This document shows positions 59,878 through 64,000 of a DNA stretch of 64,000 nt, piece by piece. The notes beneath the pieces are model-generated. The model saw only the letters and a list, made by a program, of their open reading frames with translations. It was not told the DNA's origin and made no database searches. Position numbers and translations under genes: made by a program. Source of the DNA: Yersinia bercovieri ATCC 43970 (GTDB lineage: Bacteria > Pseudomonadota > Gammaproteobacteria > Enterobacterales > Enterobacteriaceae); NCBI RefSeq assembly GCF_013282745.1, contig NZ_CP054044.1, forward strand, positions 2,666,001-2,730,000, written 5' to 3'. The first letter of the stretch is position 1, and the number at the start of each line of letters is the position of its first letter.

Positions 59878-60318
59878 CCTCATTTTTGCCCTCTTATGCA
59901 GAATGCACTGATGATTTTCATCGGTGCATTGCTGTTATTGATGCATTTATCTCACTTAATCGCGTAGTTAACCACTCATGGAATAAGGTTTTATCCTGTT
60001 TCAGCGCGTTTAAAACAGTCATCTCATCGCAACTTAGTGTTAAGTCTGCAATTTTTAAGAAGATTTTCTCGTTTGATACTGATTCTAAATAAGAAAAAAA
60101 TCAGTTTCTGCTGTCTACCCGCATCAAAAAACTAGAAAACCTGCCGTTATCAGCGGTTAATTTTACTCTTTATGCTGTGCCTGGTGGTTATTTGCCACTA
60201 GCGGCTAATTAGGCTCTATTGACAGCGGCCAGGCGCTAACGCATAAATATGTACTTATTACTGTTAGTTATCCAACGAAAATGAAAATAGAAATTCTAAA
60301 TTAATCAGGGGAATGTGA
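59878..60318. other. ybgI / pxpB intergenic region
   Basis: This 441-bp gap has a strong hairpin near 59902-59930 (AATGCAC...GTGCATT) after ybgI, without a clear T-run. An open frame of 68 codons at 59886-60092 and a second piece to about 60210 look like possible gene remains but match nothing I know. The promoter of the pxp operon should lie in the right half. Confidence 0.45.
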
Positions 60319-60975
60319 GTGCAACGAGCACGATGCTATTTACTAGGAGAAAGTGCGGTAGTTCTGGAGCTGGAACCGCCGGTAACCTTAGCAAGCCAGC
60401 AACGAATTTGGGGTTTGGCTGATCGACTGATTCATCATCCCGACGTCCTTGAGGCGATCCCCGGCATGAATAATCTCACCTTATTGCTAGCTGATCCGCA
60501 AAACAGGGCGCTGGACGCTATCGAAAAACTCCAGCGCTGGTGGGAAGAGAGTGAGTCATTACTCCCTGAGTCCCGCGATATCACTATTCCGGTGATCTAT
60601 GGCGGCGAGGCTGGCCCTGATCTGGCTGAAGTGGCGCGCCATACCGGCATGACTGAGCGTCAGGTGGTCGAGTGCCATGCCGGGGCGAGCTATATCGTCT
60701 ACTTCCTCGGTTTCCAGCCGGGTTTCTCATACTTAGGTGGGATGCCGGAACAGCTCGCTACCCCACGGCGCGCGGAGCCACGGCTGGTGGTCGCCCCCGG
60801 TTCTGTCGGGATTGGTGGCAGCCAAACGGGCATCTATCCGCTGGCGACCCCCGGCGGCTGGCAGCTTATCGGCCGCACCTCGCTGGCACTATTTAACCCA
60901 CTGGAGATGCCGCCAACCTTGCTACGCCCAGGGGATAATGTGCGCTTTCTGCCGCTAAAGGGGGGCGTATGCTGA
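60319..60975 (+). CDS. pxpB: 5-oxoprolinase subunit PxpB
   Basis: With PxpA and PxpC it hydrolyses 5-oxoproline to glutamate using ATP. The 218 residues form a KipI/AHS1 domain ([38 protein letters not shown]). The start is GTG at 60319 after AGGGGA. Its end overlaps pxpC by 7 nt. Confidence 0.94.
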   Translation: MQRARCYLLGESAVVLELEPPVTLASQQRIWGLADRLIHHPDVLEAIPGMNNLTLLLADPQNRALDAIEKLQRWWEESESLLPESRDITIPVIYGGEAGPDLAEVARHTGMTERQVVECHAGASYIVYFLGFQPGFSYLGGMPEQLATPRRAEPRLVVAPGSVGIGGSQTGIYPLATPGGWQLIGRTSLALFNPLEMPPTLLRPGDNVRFLPLKGGVC

Positions 60976-61919
60976 AGATTATTCGTTCCGGTATTTACAC
61001 CACGGTGCAAGACAGTGGCCGTGGCGGTTTCCGCCGATTAGGGATCAGTCAGGGCGGGGCGCTCGATTTACCGGCGCTGAAAATGGCCAATATGTTGGTG
61101 GGCAATGAGACTGATGCTGCCGGGCTGGAGATCACCCTAGGACAATTTGCCGCTGAATTTACTCAGGCGGGTTGGCTAGCGGTGACGGGGGCCGGTTGTG
61201 ATGCGCGGCTTGATGACCAACTGCTGTGGACTGGCTGGCGTTATCCGGTCAAGCCGGGGCAACAGCTCAAACTCAGTGTGCCACACCGTGGGATGCGCAG
61301 CTATCTGGCTATCTCTGGCGGCATTGATGTGCCGGAGATGTTGGGATCGCGCAGCACTGATTTGAAAGCGGGTTTTGGCGGTTATCAAGGGCGATTGATT
61401 AAAGAGGGCGATGCCCTGCCATTGGGGAAGCCGACACGGTTGCCCCGTGAATCTGTGGGCATCAAACAACTGCTGTTCGGTAACCGTGTTCGCGCAGTGC
61501 CGGGGCCGGAATATCATCAATTCGACGATATTGCGCAGGGCGCTTTCTGGCGTGAGGCCTGGCAGCTTAGCCCGCAAAGCAACCGGATGGGCTATCGTCT
61601 GACGGGCCGTGAATTAGCCCGCACAACCTCCCGCGAAATGTTGTCCCACGGCTTATTGCCCGGTGTGGTGCAGGTGCCCCATAACGGCCAGCCGATTGTG
61701 CTGATGGCGGATGCGCAGACCACTGGTGGTTACCCGCGTATTGCCTGCGTGATCGAGGCTGATCTCTACCATTTAGCGCAAATTAGACTCGGTGAACCGG
61801 TGCATTTTGTGCCATGTACCGTCGAAGAGGCGCTGCGGGCAAAATCAGAACAGCAGCATTTCCTGCAACAAATTGAGTGGGGCTTGCAGAAAGGTTTCGA
61901 TGCCGTGGAGGCCAAATGA
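60969..61919 (+). CDS. pxpC: 5-oxoprolinase subunit PxpC
   Basis: AHS2 (biotin-dependent carboxylase-like) partner of PxpB. The 316 residues begin [19 protein letters not shown] and include the conserved [18 protein letters not shown]. Its stop overlaps the pxpA start (ATGA). Confidence 0.94.
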   Translation: MLKIIRSGIYTTVQDSGRGGFRRLGISQGGALDLPALKMANMLVGNETDAAGLEITLGQFAAEFTQAGWLAVTGAGCDARLDDQLLWTGWRYPVKPGQQLKLSVPHRGMRSYLAISGGIDVPEMLGSRSTDLKAGFGGYQGRLIKEGDALPLGKPTRLPRESVGIKQLLFGNRVRAVPGPEYHQFDDIAQGAFWREAWQLSPQSNRMGYRLTGRELARTTSREMLSHGLLPGVVQVPHNGQPIVLMADAQTTGGYPRIACVIEADLYHLAQIRLGEPVHFVPCTVEEALRAKSEQQHFLQQIEWGLQKGFDAVEAK

Positions 61920-62653
61920 AGATTGATTTAAATGCCGATTTAGGTGAAGGCTGCGCCAATGATCAGGCGCTGTTGCAGTTGGTCAGTTCGGCCAATATCG
62001 CCTGTGGTTTTCATGCTGGCGACGCGCAGACTATGCGCCAATCAGTGCGCTGGGCCATCGAATATGGCGTAGCTATCGGCGCACATCCCAGCTTCCCTGA
62101 TCGCGAGAATTTTGGCCGCACCGCGATGCAGCTCCCAGTTGAAACCGTCTATGCCCAAGTGATTTATCAGTTGGGTGCGCTGGCGGCTATCGTCAAGGCG
62201 GAAGGGGGAGTGATGCAGCATGTAAAACCCCACGGCATGTTGTACAACCAGGCCGCCGTTGATCCTGCGCTGGCAGATGCTATTGCTCAGGCAGTGAAAG
62301 CGGTCGACTCCTCCTTGCACCTCGTCGGGCTAGCGGGCAGTGAGTTGATCCGCGCCGGTCAGCGGGCCGGTCTCGTCACGCGGCAGGAGGTGTTCGCTGA
62401 TCGCCGCTATCAACCCGATGGCACCTTAGTGCCGCGCAGCCAACCCGATGCCCTCATTGAGAGTGACGATTTGGCGCTGTCACAAACCTTAGCCATGGTG
62501 CAGCGTCATCAGGTTCAGGCTCGTGATGGCTGTTGGGTCGCGGTGCAGGCCGATACGGTTTGCGTGCACGGTGATGGTGCCCATGCTTTGGCGTTCGCCC
62601 GCCGCTTACGGGACAGTTTTCAGCAGGAGAATATTGCGGTCACCGCGCAGTAG
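61916..62653 (+). CDS. pxpA: 5-oxoprolinase subunit PxpA
   Basis: LamB/YcsF-family subunit that carries out the hydrolysis with PxpBC. The 245 residues from the ATG at 61916 begin [19 protein letters not shown] and include [22 protein letters not shown] and VKPHGMLYN. An upstream frame to 61877 overlaps pxpC and is not needed. Confidence 0.94.
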   Translation: MKIDLNADLGEGCANDQALLQLVSSANIACGFHAGDAQTMRQSVRWAIEYGVAIGAHPSFPDRENFGRTAMQLPVETVYAQVIYQLGALAAIVKAEGGVMQHVKPHGMLYNQAAVDPALADAIAQAVKAVDSSLHLVGLAGSELIRAGQRAGLVTRQEVFADRRYQPDGTLVPRSQPDALIESDDLALSQTLAMVQRHQVQARDGCWVAVQADTVCVHGDGAHALAFARRLRDSFQQENIAVTAQ

Positions 62654-62756
62654 TGAGGCCGTGACGGGGTAATTGTTGGGCAATCACAATCATAACCGCT
62701 TGGCCCAGGTGGAATAGATTCACCCATTAAATGCATTTTAAGACAGGAGAGTCACC

Positions 62757-63488
62757 TTGGAACAAACAGTAAATCTTTGGCCGCTGATTGGTATCGCGGC
62801 GATCGTAATTGGCTTTTTACTGCGTATCAACGCGGTGTTAGTGGTGATTACCGCCGGGATCATCACCGGTGTGGCGGCATTGATGCCCCTCGCTACTATT
62901 TTGGAAAAGTTGGGGGAGGGCTTTCTCAACACCCGTAACCTACCACTAATCCTGCTATTGCCACTGGCCGTTATCGGCTTGCTTGAGCGCCACGGCTTGA
63001 AAGAGCGTGCGCAGGCGTGGATTGCGCAAATTAAGAGTGCCACCTCTGGCCGTTTACTGATTGTCTACCTGTTTGTGCGCGAAGCCACGGCAGCAATGGG
63101 TCTCACCAGTCTTGGCGGTCATCCACAAATGGTGCGGCCATTGCTGGCACCGATGGCGGAAGGGGCTGCGGAAACCCGTTATGGTGAGCTGCCGGAAAAA
63201 GTGCGCTATCGTTTGCGCGCCATGTCGGCCGCCACGGATAACGTCGGCCTGTTCTTCGGTGAAGATATTTTTGTCGCCTTCGGTGCCATTATCTTCATGC
63301 ACAACTTTATGTTGGAGTCGGGGGGCATTCAAACCGAGCCACTACACATCGCGCTGTGGGGAATTCCGACCGCGATTTGTGCTTTCTTGATCCATGCTTT
63401 CCGTCTGCAACGTTTAGATAAGCAACTCGCTGCTGAATTAACCGCGCTGAACCGCTCTGCCCTGGCAACTAAGGGAGACGCCAAATGA
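62757..63488 (+). CDS. DUF969 family membrane protein
   Basis: A 243-residue inner-membrane protein with about six hydrophobic segments. The start is TTG at 62757 after AGGAGA. It follows pxpA by 103 bp and overlaps the next gene by 4 nt. DUF969 and DUF979 proteins occur as pairs, often with 5-oxoproline or pyrrolidone-peptidase genes. From this context I infer uptake of 5-oxoproline or pyroglutamyl peptides; not shown by sequence. Confidence 0.85.
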   Translation: MEQTVNLWPLIGIAAIVIGFLLRINAVLVVITAGIITGVAALMPLATILEKLGEGFLNTRNLPLILLLPLAVIGLLERHGLKERAQAWIAQIKSATSGRLLIVYLFVREATAAMGLTSLGGHPQMVRPLLAPMAEGAAETRYGELPEKVRYRLRAMSAATDNVGLFFGEDIFVAFGAIIFMHNFMLESGGIQTEPLHIALWGIPTAICAFLIHAFRLQRLDKQLAAELTALNRSALATKGDAK

Positions 63489-64000
63489 TTGTCCAACAAC
63501 AATATTTGTACTGGCTGGCCGGTGCCGTGTTACTGATTGTCTCGGTGATGTCGTTTCGTGATAAGGCCAACCCGCGCCGCATCACGACGGGTCTATTCTG
63601 GGGGCTGTACGGGCTGATTTTTCTGGTGGGCGATTGGAGCTATCGACTGGCCAATACGCTGGCAGGCGAGGGGCCGGATGAGAAGCGCATCCTGAATATT
63701 ACCGTCGGTGTGGTGGTGGTGATAATGGCGCTGATTGCAGGTTTCGGCGGTGTAAAACTGGGCAGTTATCATCAGCGCACAGCGCAAGAGCGCGAAGTGA
63801 GCGCTAAGCGCTTGGGTAATCGGCTGTTTATTCCCGCCCTGGCTATTCCGGTGGTGACGGTAATTGGCGTGTTACTGTTTAATAATATTCCGGCACTGGA
63901 TCAATGGCTATTTGGTTCGGGTAATCACGCCACCCTGGTCACCCTGTTTTCGATGACTGTTGGTTGTGTCGTTGGCTTGATTATTGCGGTGGTGATGACC
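63485..64000 (+). CDS. DUF979 family membrane protein (partial, cut by window edge)
   Basis: The ATG at 63485 overlaps the DUF969 stop (ATGA). The 172 residues seen (MIVQQQYLYWLAGAVLL...) contain several membrane segments and no stop before the window edge. It matches DUF979, the regular partner of DUF969, so the two probably form one membrane complex. The C-terminal part lies outside the window. Confidence 0.85.
   Translation, partial: MIVQQQYLYWLAGAVLLIVSVMSFRDKANPRRITTGLFWGLYGLIFLVGDWSYRLANTLAGEGPDEKRILNITVGVVVVIMALIAGFGGVKLGSYHQRTAQEREVSAKRLGNRLFIPALAIPVVTVIGVLLFNNIPALDQWLFGSGNHATLVTLFSMTVGCVVGLIIAVVMT

Overview
The window is a chromosomal stretch of an enterobacterium, almost certainly a Yersinia (family Yersiniaceae). 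Gene order closely follows the Escherichia coli 14-16 min region (rlmH-rsfS-nadD-holA-lptE-leuS, gltIJKL, lnt-corC-ybeY-ybeZ-miaB, ubiF, the met-leu-gln tRNA cluster, asnB, nagDCAB/nagE, glnS, chiPQ, fur-fldA, ybfEF-seqA-pgm, kdp, ybfA, ybgA-phrB, ybgI-pxp). It carries an ERIC element and an IS200/IS1541-type insertion sequence typical of yersiniae. The species cannot be fixed from the sequence alone. No rRNA, CRISPR array, prophage or integrase was seen.

Layout. 1-6.05 kb: leftward cell-envelope, ribosome and tRNA-charging housekeeping genes, with an ERIC between nadD and rsfS. 6.4-11.4 kb: ybeL, the glutamate/aspartate ABC importer gltIJKL (with a consensus sigma-54 promoter in its long upstream region) and a PPOX-type flavoprotein. 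11.5-18.7 kb: lnt-corC-ybeY-ybeZ-miaB leftward and ubiF rightward. 18.9-19.5 kb: six tRNA genes in one leftward unit. 19.7-19.94 kb: a 211-bp MITE-like element. 20-30 kb: asnB, the N-acetylglucosamine regulon (nagBACD leftward, nagE rightward, with two NagC operators and a CRP site between them) and glnS. 30.9-35.5 kb: chitoporin chiP, lipoprotein chiQ and a chitobiase. This block has a NagC operator and a conserved ChiX small-RNA target, so chitin oligosaccharide entry, hydrolysis, GlcNAc uptake and deamination lie within about 14 kb. 35.6-43.5 kb: fur, fldA, a chemoreceptor with a sigma-28 promoter and an NWETF tail, ybfE, ybfF, seqA, pgm and a small EamA protein.

43.5-45.5 kb holds an A+T-richer orphan RTX calcium-binding-repeat protein with tandem 54-bp units and no type I secretion genes beside it. 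45.7-53.8 kb is the complete kdpFABCDE potassium-uptake operon with a KdpE box upstream. kdpE has no ATG, GTG or TTG at its proper start; the only position that fits is an ATT. 54.3-56 kb: ybfA, whose terminator is immediately followed by two tandem, apparently identical 712-bp IS200-type elements. 56.1-64 kb: ybgA, phrB, a secreted class II cyclic-nucleotide phosphodiesterase, ybgI, and 5-oxoprolinase pxpBCA followed by a DUF969/DUF979 membrane-protein pair; the second is cut by the window edge.

Most of the window is well-known core genome. The observations most worth following up are the ATT start of kdpE, the orphan RTX protein, the DUF969/DUF979 pair as a candidate 5-oxoproline transporter, the MITE-like element at asnB, the sigma-54/NtrC-like signals before gltI, and the tandem IS pair. 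I did not find convincing evidence for an entirely new multi-gene system.
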